Shown here one piece after another: positions 25,229-38,169 of a DNA stretch of 64,000 nt. The translations under genes were made by a program, and so were the position numbers. The stretch spans positions 1-64,000 of the forward strand of contig NW_013547013.1 in NCBI RefSeq assembly GCF_000711695.1, given 5' to 3'. Each line of letters begins with the position of its first letter. Position 1 is the stretch's first letter. The notes under the pieces were generated by a model. The model did not search any database. It saw nothing but the letters and a program-made list of their open reading frames with translations, and had not been told where the DNA came from. Origin of the DNA: Tilletiaria anomala UBC 951 (lineage: Eukaryota > Basidiomycota > Exobasidiomycetes > Georgefischeriales > Tilletiariaceae).

Positions 25229-27574
25229 TTAATCGAGCGCCTGCTGCCCACTGTAGGCCGGCAACCTCTTCTGCGCTCCCTGCCAGTCAATCTCGCCATC
25301 GCACAGAGTCCTGATGACGGAGATGACTTCATCGATGGGGCCAATCAGTTGGGAAGTTGTATCTCTTTCGCGAAGGGTCATCTGTGGGAGGAACCGAGGG
25401 CAAATCAACAAGATATACAATGGTGCACCATCACAACGCTTCGAACTTACCGTGCCCTTGCTGAGAGACGCGAAGTCTAAAGTACAAGCAAAAGGCGTGC
25501 CGAGCTCGTCATTTCGTGCATACCGTCGACCGATCGTTGCGCTGCTGTCGTCCACCCTAGCGGCGACGCCGGCGGAACGCAATTTCCGGCTGACCTGCTT
25601 GACGAGCGGCGCCAGTTCCTTGCTGTTGGAGATCGGGACGATGAGTGCCTTGAACGGAGCGACCAAGGGCGGTAGGCTGAGAACACCACGGTCTGCATCC
25701 TCTTCCCTTGCCCAGAACGAGTGCTCGAGCAGGGAGTAGAAGATACGGCCAATACCGAAGGACGGCTCGATGACATTTGGTGTGTATGTCCGAACGGTCT
25801 CCTTGACTACCTTCAGCTCTACCTTAACGAGGTCTGGTGTAATCTCGTATTCCTGCGATCCAACCTTGACCTTGGCCGAGCCATTCTGCAGTTGTGACTG
25901 CAGCGAGCCGAGCGCATCCTGGTCCATCTCGACGATAGCCTCCTCAACGGCCTTGGCCTCCTTCTTGAACTTTGGTCCAAGAGCCTTGCGGTTAAGCTCG
26001 GGGATGAGCTTGTCGTATACCTTAGGCTCCTTCAGAGGCACCTGCACGTGCAGCTCCTTGTGCGTGCGCTTGCTGTGGACTGTCAGGTCATATGCACTGC
26101 GGTCCGCACAGCCGACGCATTCGACCCAGCCGTAGCTGGTCTTGATCTCCGCATCCCAGCAGTCCGAGGCGTAGTGTGCCATCTCGTTGGCCATGTGCTG
26201 GCGGAAGCGCACGCGCTGTGTGTCGATGCCAATCTTCTGCAGGAATAGGTAGATTCGTGCCAAGAAATAACCGAGCGTCTGGTTGTCCACCATACCACTA
26301 GCGACTGCCTCGCCGATGGTAGTCGTCGTGATGTCTGTCTTTCCGGATTGCTGGATGCCTTTGGGCAAGAAAGGAAGCTTGACCTGCTTGACTTCGTCGA
26401 AACGCTCGTGGTTTTTGTCGAGCGGGTCTACGTAATGCTCGATCTCTGCCATGACAAACTCCCTCACTCGAAGCAAACCAGCTCTGGGGCTGATCTCGTT
26501 CCTGAATGACTTGCCAATATGCGCACTTGCAAAAGGAACCCTACCGTTGTTAAAGTCTAGAAGTCTAGCAAAGTTGACAAAGTGTCCTTGCGCCGTCTCC
26601 GGTCGGAGGTAGCCCTTGACATAGCCTGTTGGTCCGATTTGAGTCTCGAACATCAGGTTGAACTCTACCGGCTCGCTCAACTCATTACCAGTCTCAGGAG
26701 ACTTGATGGCGAATTTCTTGATGAGCTGACCGAGCTCTGCGCCTGTGTAATTGTCGATCTGGGCCAGCACGCTCTCGTACTCAGCTTTGACGGCGTCATC
26801 GAGCTTAACGGCAGCGCTCTTGATCTTCTTCTTTTTGGCCGTTTTCTTGTCCTCGCTGCCCTCTGCAGCTACTTCCTCTTTTGGTTTGGAAGTAGTGCCG
26901 GCCTCGGCCTCGCGAGCCTGCTCGTCGCCTTTCAACCGCGCTTCTAGCACGCCCTCAACGAGGTGATCCGCACGGAAGATTTCTCCGTTCTTCAGGTCCT
27001 TGCACATGAAGTCTGCAAACTTGTCCACGTGTCCGGAAGTCTTGAGAACGTCTGATAGTGTCATGATGGTCGTGTCGAGCTCGAGCATCTCTTCTTCGAG
27101 GATGAAGTGATTCCGCCATGCTGCAATGATATTGGCTTGCAGGGCGGCACCGGTGGGTCCGTAGTCGTACAGACCAGCGACTCCTATATGCGAAGATAAA
27201 TTCTTTCAGCCATCACATTAGTAGCGGCAACAAACACAGGCCATATGCTAACCTCCGTAGATCTCGAACGCTTGGTTGTAGAAGAATCGTTTCGCCAAGA
27301 CCCCTTCGAGCGCTGCCCTGCTCCATTCATGCGCGTCCTTCTTGACGGTGGGGGATGCAGGAGCGTCCGGATTGCGAGCTGGTGCTGCCATGGCGGAGGA
27401 ATTGGAGTGCGCGAATCGTTGCGCGACGAAGAACGCTTGGACAGGGTGAGCAGGTGTGGCCGGGCGACGCGTGTTCACCAAGTGCACAGCAGTCAGAGAG
27501 GGAAAGCTTCGTGCGGTGTTTGCGAGCGAGGCTTTTGATAAGATGCTATGTACGTGCTGCAGTCTGCAAGTCAT
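25229..27574 (-). CDS. GRS1: Glycyl-tRNA synthetase, probable dual cytosolic/mitochondrial
   Basis: Three exons on the minus strand (27574-27253, 27183-25451, 25381-25229) give 735 aa from the first ATG. It is a class II alpha2-type enzyme that charges tRNA-Gly. Visible landmarks are YGGVAGLYDYGP at the first exon junction, motif 2 FRNEISPRAGLLRVREF, TSYGWVECVGCADRSAYDL, motif 3 GIGRIFYSLLEHSFW, and the anticodon-binding domain with VPISNSKELAPL. A Lys-rich insert (KKTAKKKKIKSAA) lies in the N-terminal part. Residues 1-61 are rich in Arg, Ser, Ala and Thr with almost no acidic residues, like a mitochondrial presequence. Met62 (codon at 27391) begins the cytosol-like MAAPARNPDAP. Both forms could come from one gene by alternative starts, as known for yeast GRS1. 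The second intron (69 nt) is stop-free but is removed to keep SLSKGTMTLRERDT. It is convergent with the kinesin gene, 206 bp apart. Confidence 0.95.
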
Positions 27575-27961
27575 ACGCAACTTCGGCTCGTGTATATAGG
27601 CTGCACACGCTGAATGGACCTGCGAGGCTCTTGTCAGGATGGTGCTGGAAGGTTGGAAAGTTGGATAGGAGCTTTCTCGCTCTCATTCATGCTGTGGTGA
27701 CTCACAGTGGGTCCTCCCAATTCTCAACTATGCTTCTCTCTGTGGGGAGGGTTGTTTTATCAGTCCCGAGTTCCGCCAAACACTACCCTCCCTATCTGGT
27801 AGGGGTAGCAAGCTGTGCCGTATATCGTACAAAATCAACTTCACAACAGCGGTTGGTTTGAGGTCACGGGAGGCACTGATGAAACAGAAGACATTGCCAA
27901 CCTGCTCCTGCTGCGTTCCTCGTCGGGTTCGATTCTCCTGAAAGAATACTGGCTGGCCGCC
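27575..27961. promoter_or_regulatory. Shared divergent promoter, GRS1 and amino acid transporter
   Basis: Only 387 bp separate the ATGs of the minus-strand glycyl-tRNA synthetase and the plus-strand amino acid transporter, so both promoters must lie here or overlap. A tRNA B-box-like GGTTCGATTC near 27927 has no cloverleaf around it. I see no confident TATA box. Confidence 0.55.
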
Positions 27962-29882
27962 ATGAGCTCTCGACAGCCGAGCGACCAGGCCGGGTCGCAC
28001 GTGGATGATGACGACATCGCACCTGTATCACCCAGAATGCCGTCGGCTAGCCTTGGGTCGAGTTCACCGGCCGTCACTGGGACCATGCTCAGCAGTGTTG
28101 CCAATCTGCTTAACACGCTGATCGGCGCCGGAATCTGCGCCATGCCATATGCGATGAAGTACACCGGCCTGCTACCTGGGATCGGGCTCATCGTTCTTTG
28201 CAGCTTCACATCGGCATCGGGCCTCTACCTGCTTACGCGCTGCGCCGCCAAGGTTGGAGGCAGGGGCACAAGCTTCTTTTCGGTGGCCAGAAAGACCATT
28301 CCATCGGGCGCACGCTGGTTCGACCTGGCTATCGCCCTCAAGTGCTATGGCGTCTCCATCTCCTACCTCATCATCGGAGGCCAGCTCATGCCACAGGTGA
28401 TGATATCCTTCTTCAAGGCTTTCGGCAAGGACCCGCACGAGATTCCTGGCTCTTTCCTCAATAGAGACCTCTGGATCCTGATATTCATGGTTTTTTTGAG
28501 TCAGTACGAGTCTGTTCACGAGACTGATAGATGATTTGCCGATGCTGACGACGAACCGATTTCTTTCCAAAGCTCCACTCTGCTTCCTTCGTCGGCTAGA
28601 CTCGCTACGGCATACATCCTACGTCAGGTAGGTGCACACGGACTTTACTATTGTGGCAGAGCCTGAACCACTTTCTTTCGGTAGCTTCATCGCAGTTGTG
28701 TACTTGGTTATCATCGTCGTCTTCTACGGCCTCATGGACCATGCAAAAGCTCACCTGCCACCACGTGGTGATGTCGACTTGATCAAGATTGATGGGCACT
28801 TGGTCAGCATCTTCCCAATCTTCGTCTTTGCATTTACATGTGCTCAGGTGAGTGTATCCGTCTTCAGCCGGGAAGCAGCATGGGAGCTCAACGTATGGCA
28901 TCAATCCGAACAGAATATGTTTCCGGTCTACAACGAGCTGGCAAACAATTCAGAGAGTAGGGTCAATGCTATAATCGTGACATCGATCGGGACAGCAGCT
29001 GTCATTTACGAGGTGAGCAAGAGCTATTTTACTAACCGTCAGAACGATTCACTGAATACGGCTTTCATTCTCTGTGTGAAGATTGTGGCAGTCTTGGGCT
29101 ACATCAGCTTCGGATCAAATATCGGCAGTAACATCATTGCAATGTATCCAGCTACCAGCGTATTTGTCTGTGGAGGACGCATTGCGATCGTCCTGCTCAC
29201 GCTATGCTGCTATCCGCTGCAAATACACCCTTGCCGTGCTTCTTTCGACAAGGTTTTTTCCAAGGCGAGGGGGGAGCGTATTGTCCTCCCTTCTGACCCA
29301 GTCGACGCATTGTACGAGGATTGGGGGCATGAAGGCGACTCTCATCGAGAGGGAGACGAAGAGGACACTCAGGTGCTACTAGATGATGACACAGGTGCTA
29401 GACGACCAGAGGGCAAAGCCGACGCAATTCACGATATTCCGCTTCGGAGATGGTGCATCCTGACCGGCCTGATCCTCTCCACGACATTCACGATCAGCCT
29501 CTTCATCGACGACCTCTCGATCGTGCTCGGCTTTGTCGGCTCGATCGGCTCGACGACGATTAGCTTCATCCTGCCCGGCGTCTTGTACGCCGTCCTGCAT
29601 CAGCACGAGCCAGAGCAACGGCGCATGCGACGCTTTGCGCAAGCACTGGCGGTCTGGGGCGCATTGGTGCTCGTCTTCACATTCACTGCCAACGTGCTCA
29701 AGGTGCTGCGCGCTGCGCCGGGGACAATGTCACAAGGGCACGGCGACCGCTTGGCTGCGCTGCTCGCGGCGCACGAGAGCCACGTCAGCGCGGCTGCTGC
29801 TGCTTCGTCTGTTGCTTCGGCTTTGGCGTCGTCAGCAACCGCCGCCGCCTCCGCTTATAGTACGACATCAGCGGCTCTCTAA
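27962..29882 (+). CDS. Amino acid transporter, vacuolar AVT/SLC38-type (AAAP family)
   Basis: Five exons (27962-28499, 28573-28627, 28685-28847, 28914-29012, 29082-29882) give 551 aa. The start is the ATG of MSSRQPSDQ; the open frame upstream has no ATG nearby. After a short acidic, Ser-rich cytosolic tail, TM1 carries the family signature VANLLNTLIGAGICAMPYA. About ten further hydrophobic helices follow, including LYLLTRCA, YLIIGGQLMPQV, FIAVVYLVIIVVFYG, FVFAFTCAQNMFPVYNEL and VAVLGYISFG. A charged loop of about 60 residues precedes the last three helices, and the C-terminus is an Ala/Ser-rich tail. AVT proteins move neutral or acidic amino acids across the vacuolar membrane using the proton gradient. 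Two internal introns (66 and 69 nt) are multiples of three; removing them restores the FTCAQ-NMFPVYNEL core. The second has a TACTAAC branch site. Confidence 0.9.
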
Positions 29883-31787
29883 ATCTGTGGTAGGGTACGC
29901 ATAGGGCCACAACCGTCTTTGTCGGTGACCTCCGACATTCCATCCTCTCCGCTCGGGCATCCTTCCATATACCTAATCACAGCGGCATCCTGTTTGCATT
30001 ACATTTGCATTCTTTGTATTTCTAGGCAATGACATTTCCATTTTGCGTTCGCATATAAGACAACAATCTTTACCTGCCATGTCTAGGTCAACCTTCGAAA
30101 AGCAAGCTGCTCTGGCTTCTCCGAACACGCACATCAAACGATCTTGCCGAACACACCATCAGTTTCAAACGAACACTCGAAGGCCCAACCAGGTCTCTGA
30201 AATATGACATGTGACCGATTCTGCGTTGCGGAGGCGGATGGCCCATGCGCGTGATTCCCCACGATGTGGACATAATTGCGCGTTCTACCATCCTAGGTTT
30301 TTGCTTGCACACGCGAGGGCAAGCGATTGAAAGCCTCACAAGCGAGCGTCCAGTCCTGTTGTGAAGCTAGCTGGCTTTCCTATTGCAGCGACGAAAGTCG
30401 GTGACGGATGACGTGATGAGGCCGCTGAGTCGATGAAAGATGAAGATGAGGGCTTTGCGCGGTTGTGCCATGTGCTATATAGTACAGCAAAAGCACATCG
30501 CATTTTTGTGTGGTGGTTGTTGTCAGGGCGGGGGCAGACTCGGCTATAGAGCAGCCTCGCGCGCCGAAAGGGGGATGATGAATCCAAACAGGCGTCTCGT
30601 CGTCAGGTGTCTCGCACACAAAACAAGAGCAGCACTGTGAATGATCCTGGTAGATCTCTATACGACTCTCTTTTGTTGTTGCGAACTTGCGCATAGCGAG
30701 AATACGACGTTTCGCAAACTACTTGAGTCAATCATCGATGGTAACATCGCGTACAGCAGAATGCGGGGAATGCAAATGTCGCTGCCATGAATGAAGAGAT
30801 GAACAGCGTCACATGTTTTTCCGAGGACCTGACACCAGCGAGAAGAAATGCTGTGAGGTGGTCCAGATCGGAGCTAGTTGGCATAGGAAATGCATACTCG
30901 CATCCTTGTAGATACTGGCCGATTACGCGCGTCAGCATCATGGCACGGCGAAAGTTACCTTCGCTACCAAAAGGCAAACGGCAATGGCGCGAAGAGACAA
31001 ACAGAGGAACAAATGGGTCCAATTCAACGAAAGGAATAGTAGGCGTATGGTGGGTTCAGTGAAGAGGCGAGACTGCAAGAGAGTGATACACCCAGTGCTG
31101 CCCATGAATCCGAGCCGTACATTTCAATCAAATTGTCACGGCTGCTGTGTCGCGGAATGCCGTCACCCATTTTGATTCACTCCATATCCACAGGAGGCCA
31201 GGGCCCCAGAAGCCTCCCCCCAGACTGTCCCAGAGCCAACCTTGCATGTACTAGAGAGCATGGATGGGAGAATTTGGGAAGAGAGGGCTCACTTGATCCA
31301 ACCTGTACAAACCGGCGACAAAACACCCACACAGGCGCCGCACTGCAGCGCACACTAGCCATCGTTCGATCCTGATCACGAGGGGCAACCTTTGAGGATT
31401 GAGTTGCCTCTCTGGGTCTAGTTCTCTTTTCCACAATAGTCATGTATCCTTTCTACAGCACGGGATAATGTGTCGCTTGTGGTGGTAGAGTGGATTGAAG
31501 AAGTGCAGCGAATGCAATTCCCAACCGAGCTGGCAAACCCATCCTCAACACAAGCCATCGTTGTTGTTGTTGGCGGCGGCGCGGTCGCTGTGGAATCCTC
31601 GATCAGGTAGAAGCGCTCGGCGCGGTTCGTGCTCCTGTCATCGCCCCCTTGTTGCCACTCGCGGACAAGCAAGTGGAGGATTTGGGCCTGCAAACCTCTT
31701 ACGAATAACCCAGCTTCATCCTCAGAAGAATTTCACCAGCTGACCGGTTCAGCTTTTGTTGGCCTCGTCTCCAGCCTGACAGGCACC
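29883..31787. other. Intergenic stretch upstream of the chitin synthase gene
   Basis: About 1.9 kb with no supported gene. Short frames on both strands are interrupted and lack domains. Composition alternates between AT-rich and CT-rich segments. The right-hand few hundred bases are presumably the promoter and leader of the myosin-chitin synthase gene. Confidence 0.45.
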
Positions 31788-34700
31788 ATGGCGACCGCAG
31801 AGGATAATGTCAAGCTCTCCGAGCTGACCAACCTTACAGCGGATACCGTTTTCCAGGTCCTAAGAGACCGCTTCTTCTCAGGTCTACCTTACACCGACCT
31901 GTCCGATTCTATCCTCGTATCCGTCAATCCGTTCGGCTCCACGGGCAACCGCAACAGCCCGGACACCCTTCGCGAATACACTAGAGACTATCGGGATACA
32001 AGTAAAGAGGCGCGCGTCCGCAAGCTCCCGCCACACATATTTGCAACTGCCTGCAATGCGTACTTTTACATGCGAAGGACTGGCCAAGACCAAAGCATTC
32101 TTTTGAAGTGAGTTGGATATCCATCCTGTTGCATTCATTTGAAACGTGCACTGACGACTGCATGAATGCATACAGCGGCGAAACGAGCTCGGGCAAGTCA
32201 GAGCTACGACGATTGGCGCTCAAGGCGCTAGTCAACCTCAGCGTGTCGGCACCTGGTAAAAAGGGGTCCAAGCTTGCGTACCAGGTGCCAGCTGCCGAGT
32301 TCGTGCTCGACTCTTTTGGCAATTGCCGAACGCTGGACAATGCCAACGCTTCACGTATAGGGACCTACAGCGAGCTGCAATTCAATGACAATGGCAAGCT
32401 GATGGGCTGCAAGACACTCGACTACTATCTGCAGAAGAACCGTGTTGTCCATCATGCAGCAAATGAAAGGACGTTCCACATCTTCCACTACCTCATCGCT
32501 GGTGCATCAGCCGAGGAGAAGGAGTTTCTGCACCTTGGCGATGGTGAATTCAACTACCTCGGCGGGGGCCGCGCCCACAAGGAGGCTATCAAAGAAGACT
32601 CCGCCAGATTCCAGCGCCTGAAGCAGGCATTCAAGAACATTGGCCTATCTAAACGTCAGGTCGCCTCCATCTGCCAAGTCCTTGCCGCCATCCTCCACCT
32701 TGGAAATGTCGAATTCTACCAAGACCGACACCGCACGCAGGACTCTGCCTCGGTACGCAATCCTGAGGTGCTGTATCTCATCGCTGCCTTCCTCGGAATA
32801 CAAGCCAAAGATCTTGAGGACTCGCTCACCTACAGGACCAAAATGATCAAAAATGAGGTCTGCACCATCCTTCTCGATGCTGATGGCGCGGCAGCCAACA
32901 GGGATGACCTCGCCAAATCATTGTACGGCCTCCTGTTTTCTTGGCTCAACGAGCACATTAACGAGAAGCTCTGCAGGGATGACTTTGACACGTACATTGG
33001 CGTCGTTGACCTGCCCGGCTTTGAGAACCTCAGCAGGGGCAATTCCCTCGATCAGTTCGTCATCAACTTTGCCAACGAGTCGATGCATCGCTGGATGCTC
33101 AAGAGCATCTTTGAGAGCAAGAAGGACGAGTATGCCGACGAGGGCATCCGCCATCTTTCACCCGATGTGCCGTTCTTTGACAATGCTGAGTGTGTGCGTT
33201 TGCTCACCAATCAACCGGGTGGCCTCGTCCACATCATCGACGACCAAGCGCGGCGTCAGCCAAAGAAAACAGATCACACGATGGTAGAGGCGTTCGGCAA
33301 GCGGTGGGGAAATCATCCTTCTTTCAAGGTTGGCCCGGTCGACCGCAGTGGCTTTGCCTCCTTCACCATCTCCCACTTTGCCGGACCCGTGACATACACC
33401 AGCGAGGCTTTACTTGAACGCAACTCCGAGGTCGTCAGTCCAGACTTTGTCTCCCTCCTGCTTGGGCAGCCGGCAGAGGCAGGCAAGAGTGCAACCGAAA
33501 TCCCTGGTTCTCAGAGCTCTGGCTCCTCTATCCCCTTTGTCAAGACCCTCTTCAGCACTCGCGCGCTCAAGACGCAGGCGCATCCCAAGAGCGACCAGAC
33601 CATTGTCGCCGCGCAGCAGTCAGTCAAGCCGACGCGCGCCCCGTCCACCCGTCGTCCCAATCGTGGCGCGGGCGGCGGCCTGGCAAGGTCGGGGACCTTG
33701 AAGAAGGAAGCCAAGGAGGATGAGGATTCGGAAGATGAGAATGCCGACGGGACAAAGAAGAACAATGCGGTCAGCGGCTTTGTCGGCGAGTTCCGCGATG
33801 CGCTGGACACGCTCTTCGGGACGCTCGATGACACCAAGCCCTGGTTCGTCTTCTGTCTGCGGCCGAACGACAACCAGCTGCCGAACCAATGCGAGGCGAA
33901 AGTGCTCAAACAGCAGATCAAGTTCCTCGGTCTCGCCGAAATGGCACGCAAGATGCTAGCCGATTTTAGCGTCAGCATGACTTATGAGGAGTTCTGCGAC
34001 CGCTACGCCTCTTCCTTCTCGCTCGCCGCCATTTCAATGCGCGGCGCACAGTCAGGCGAGGCGAAGCAGAAGTTTGCTGCCGCCAAGGAGGTCATGGGCT
34101 GGTCCGACACCGAGGCTGCCACCGGCCGTGTCAAGGTCTTCCTCAGCCATCGTGCCTTCCGTGAGCTCGAGGATGAACTCAGGGCGGTTGATCCAGAAGA
34201 GGTCCGGGTCAATGAAAAGAAGGCTCAGCAGGATGCCGAAGCTATCGCACGTGGCGATGCTGACCCCTTCTCGCCGATGGGCCTGCTCGACGAGTCGGCA
34301 ACGCCGCTCAGTCCGCTTGTTGGTGTCTTTGGTGACCCCTTCAAGGAGCAGTCAACAGCGAGCGTGCCGCTCGTCGGCGGTAGCGGTGGCCCGGCCGGAG
34401 CCAGCTCCGACCTCTACATGGACGACGCGAAGAGCGCTTTCTCGGAACTCACAGCGCCTCGTAGGAGCATGATGGGACTTAGCGGCGCCCCGTCCGTCAT
34501 TGGTTCAGAGATGTACACGCCATCGCGCAACATGTTCGCCGGTGTCGCTACGCAAGGTGCCAACGAGAAGATGGGCAGCCCCCTCGGCGCGGCAAACGTC
34601 GCTCCCGAAGCAGGGCAGGTTGCGGAAGAGGTTCCGACCACTTCTGCTCGTCGCAAGTGGGTCTTCATTACCTGGCTCTTGACTTTCTGGATCCCCTCTC

Positions 34701-37700
34701 CCCTCCTTTCGCTCTTTGGTCTCAAGCGCTCCGACGTCCGCATGGCCTGGCGCGAGAAGCTCACGATCAACTTCATGGTCTGGTTCATCTGCGGCTGCGC
34801 CGTGTTTGTCATCGCCATCCTCGGAAACTTGATCTGCCCGCGTGAATACGTCTACAGCGTGCAGGAATTCTCGGGTCACAAAGGGAACAGCGCTTGGACG
34901 TCCATCCGCGGGGAGGTTTTCAACCTCAACAAGATCGCCTCCAGCCATCTTGCCGCCATCGACGTTGTGCCCGCCAAAAATGTGCTCAAGTACGCCGGAG
35001 AGGATGCCACCAACCTTTTCCCTGTGCAGGTCAATGCACTGTGCAACGGCATCACGGGCACTGTCAGCCCTTGGGTTCAGCTTAGTGGTGACAACAACAC
35101 AGACGTCAACGCACAGTATCACGATTTCCGCGCCTTCAAAACAGACGATGTGCGACCGGACTGGTACTATGAGCAGATGTGGCGAATGCGAAGCACTGCG
35201 CGTGTCGGCTTCATGGGCTACACCTCAGACGGTCTCAACGACCTTCTCACTGGTGGGCGCACTGTTGCTGTCTACAATGGCGGCGTCTACGACGTTTCTG
35301 ACTATGTAAAGCAAGGCAATCGCGGCGTGCCTGTTGCTCCTGAAGGCCAGCAGGCTCCTCCCAATACCCAATTGTCGTTCATGCACGATTCCATTATCCA
35401 ACTGTTCCAGGCAAACCCGGGAGGTGACATTACGAAGAAGTTCGACTCCTTGCCGCTGTCTAGCGAGGTTAAGCAGCGCCAGCGAGTTTGCCTGCGCAAT
35501 CTCTTCTTCATCGGCAAGCCCGATCACCGCAACAACCCAGCGTGCCTGTTCTCACGCTACATTCTTCTGGCCCTTAGCATCGTCATGGTTGCCATCATAG
35601 GTTTCAAATTCTTGGCCGCACTGCAGTTCGGGCGCGTTCGTGCTCCCGAAGACCACGACAAGTTCGTTATTTGCCAGGTCCCATGTTACACGGAAGGCGA
35701 AGAGTCGATGCGCAAGACCATCAACTCGCTTGCTGCGCTCAAGTACGACGATAAGCGCAAACTCATCGTCATCATTTGTGACGGCATGATTGTCGGTTCA
35801 GGCAACGATCGCCCCACCCCACGCATCGTTCTCGACGTTTTGGGCTCCAACCCTAACCTGGACCCGGAGCCGCTCAGCTTCCTCTCGCTCGGCGAGGGAG
35901 CCAAGCAGCATAACATGGGCAAGGTATACAGCGGTCTCTACGAGAACGCCGGCCACGTCGTACCTTACATTGTCATCGTCAAGTGCGGGAAGCCGACAGA
36001 GCGGCAGCGGCCTGGAAACCGTGGAAAGCGTGATTCGCAACTGGTCATCATGCGCTTCCTCAACAAGGTCCATTTTGGTCTTCCGATGAATCCCTTGGAG
36101 CTGGAGATGTACCACCAGATCAAGAACGTCATCGGTGTCAACCCGAGCTTCTACGAGTACATCCTCCAAGTCGATGCCGATACCACAGTCGAGGCCTACT
36201 CGCTGAATCGCTTCATTTCGGCGTTCACGAACGACAAGAAGGTTATCGGACTCTGTGGTGAGACTTCGTTGTCTAACGCAAAGAAAAGCTTTATTACTAT
36301 GTTGCAGGTAAATCGTTCGAGCTCTCTGTGTTACGTGTGTTCGAGAACAGAGCTGAGTTGTTGTCACGTCCCCCTTCCGTTCAGGTGTACGAATACTACA
36401 TTTCGCATCACCTGGCCAAGGCATTCGAAAGCCTGTTTGGTTCGGTCACGTGTCTTCCAGGCTGTTTCTCGATGTTCCGCATCAGGTGAGCAGAGTGAGA
36501 GCCAGCTTTTCTGTTTGACACCCTGCTGAATATATGGCTGCGTAAATGTAGAACTCCTGACACGCACCGTCCGCTATTCATCGCCAATGCGGTCGTTGAT
36601 GACTACTCGGAGAATCGCGTCGACACGCTTCACACGAAGAATCTGCTGCATCTTGGTGAAGATCGGTACTTGACAACGTTGGTCCTCAAGCACTTTGGCA
36701 ACTACAAGACCATCTTTGTGCGAGATGCGAAAGCGCAAACCGCAGCACCCGAGGACTGGGGCGTGTTGCTGTCGCAGCGACGTCGCTGGATCAATTCAAC
36801 CGTCCACAATCTGTTTGAACTCATCCTGACGCCAGGTTTGTGCGGGTTCTGCTTGGTGAGCGTCCTCTCAAACTCCTTTGGCCGCGGTGCTGGACTGAAT
36901 TGTTTGCTCTATAGTTCTCCATGCGGTTCATTGTCTTAATTGATCTGCTGTCGACGATCATCGCGTGCGTAGGCCCTCGAATTACTAATTATGAACGAAG
37001 CTCGAAGCTGACGTCCCTTTTCCCAACCTAGCCCTGTCACTGTTGCATATATCGTGTACCTTGTTGTGCTCGTCTCGACTTCGGACGCTACGGTTCCCGT
37101 GACGTCGCTGATCATGCTCGCGGCCATTTACGGTCTCCAAGCGGTCATCTTTTTACTGAATCGCAAATTCGAGATGATCGGTTGGATGTTCGTCTACATC
37201 ATAGGCATCCCTATCTGGTCCTTCTTCCTGCCGCTGTACGCTTTCTGGCACATGGACGTGAGTACGAAGCAGCAACTTGCTCTGGATGAGGAAGATGCTG
37301 ATCTGATTGTCCATAGGACTTCTCCTGGGGAAACACTCGTGTCGTCACTGGAGAGAAAGGAAAGAAGGTTGTTATTCACGATGAAGGAACCTTTGATCCC
37401 GCCGAGATCCCTCTCAAGACTTGGACTGATTACGAGAATGAGCTTTGGGAGCGGAACTCGGCGCACTCAATCGGCTCCATCATTCAGGCGGCGCGAGAGG
37501 AAAACAAGCTTAAAGCAGGCTCGAGAGCAGGCTCGATGTATACACCTTCGCTGTACGGTCAGCCTGTCCTGACCCACTCCCAAAGCTTTGGTCACAGCCC
37601 GACTCATTCGGCATTCGGCGGTTCTCAGACGGGCGGGTACATGCAGGATCACCGACAGTCGATGATGAGCCAACCCTACACCATGGCCCCGCTGGCATCG

Positions 37701-38169
37701 ATGGGCTACCAGACCCCAGCTATAACCATGTATGGAGGGCCGCCTTCGCTCTATGGTGTTCCCGCACCTACCTACGCTATTCCGTTCGCTCACCCATCAG
37801 GGTCCATTTACGGAGGTTCACAACTTGGCTACTCTCCGCAAGGAGGTTCCGGACGCGCAACACCCACGAATGGCTTGGAAACTTCAGTGCATTCGCGGTC
37901 GGGTAGCGGTGCCTTGCCATCTGACGCAGTGCTTGAAGCTGACGTTCGCAGGCGTAAGTGCACTGGGCCAAACCGCTTCCTTTTGTCTGCTTGCGCTGAT
38001 CGCGCGATTATCCCGGCTCGCTCAAACAGTGATCGCTGAGTCCGACCTTTCAAAGATTACCAAGAAACAGATTCGTCTGCAGCTCGAAAGCAAGTATGCT
38101 ACGTCTCTGACGACTAAAAAGGACTTCCTCAACGCCACGGTGGAAAAAATTCTATCCGAAGCTGTATGA
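31788..38169 (+). CDS. mcs1: Chitin synthase with N-terminal myosin motor domain (class V type)
   Basis: Eight exons (31788-32107, 32176-36307, 36385-36485, 36552-36855, 36915-36964, 37032-37257, 37317-37953, 38030-38169) close to 1,969 aa. Domains in order: a myosin-like motor (about residues 10-775) with P-loop GETSSGKSE (108-116), switch I NANASRIG and switch II DLPGFE; membrane helices near 935-1000; a cytochrome b5-like segment (about 1122-1150, [15 protein letters not shown]); and the family 2 glycosyltransferase core. The core shows QVDADT (about 1437), EDRYLT and QRRRW (1593-1597), followed by C-terminal helices. A Ser/Tyr/Gly-rich tail and a DEK-type C-terminal domain (about 1910-1969) end the protein. 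It makes chitin from UDP-GlcNAc at the plasma membrane of growing tips. The motor is thought to tether or move its vesicles on actin. It corresponds in architecture to Ustilago Mcs1. Catalytic residues all appear present. Confidence 0.95.

Noticed and set aside
34878-34886. ACAAAGGGA, identical to the Ustilago pheromone response element
   Set aside because: It sits inside a chitin synthase coding exon, and a 9-mer is expected by chance in 64 kb.
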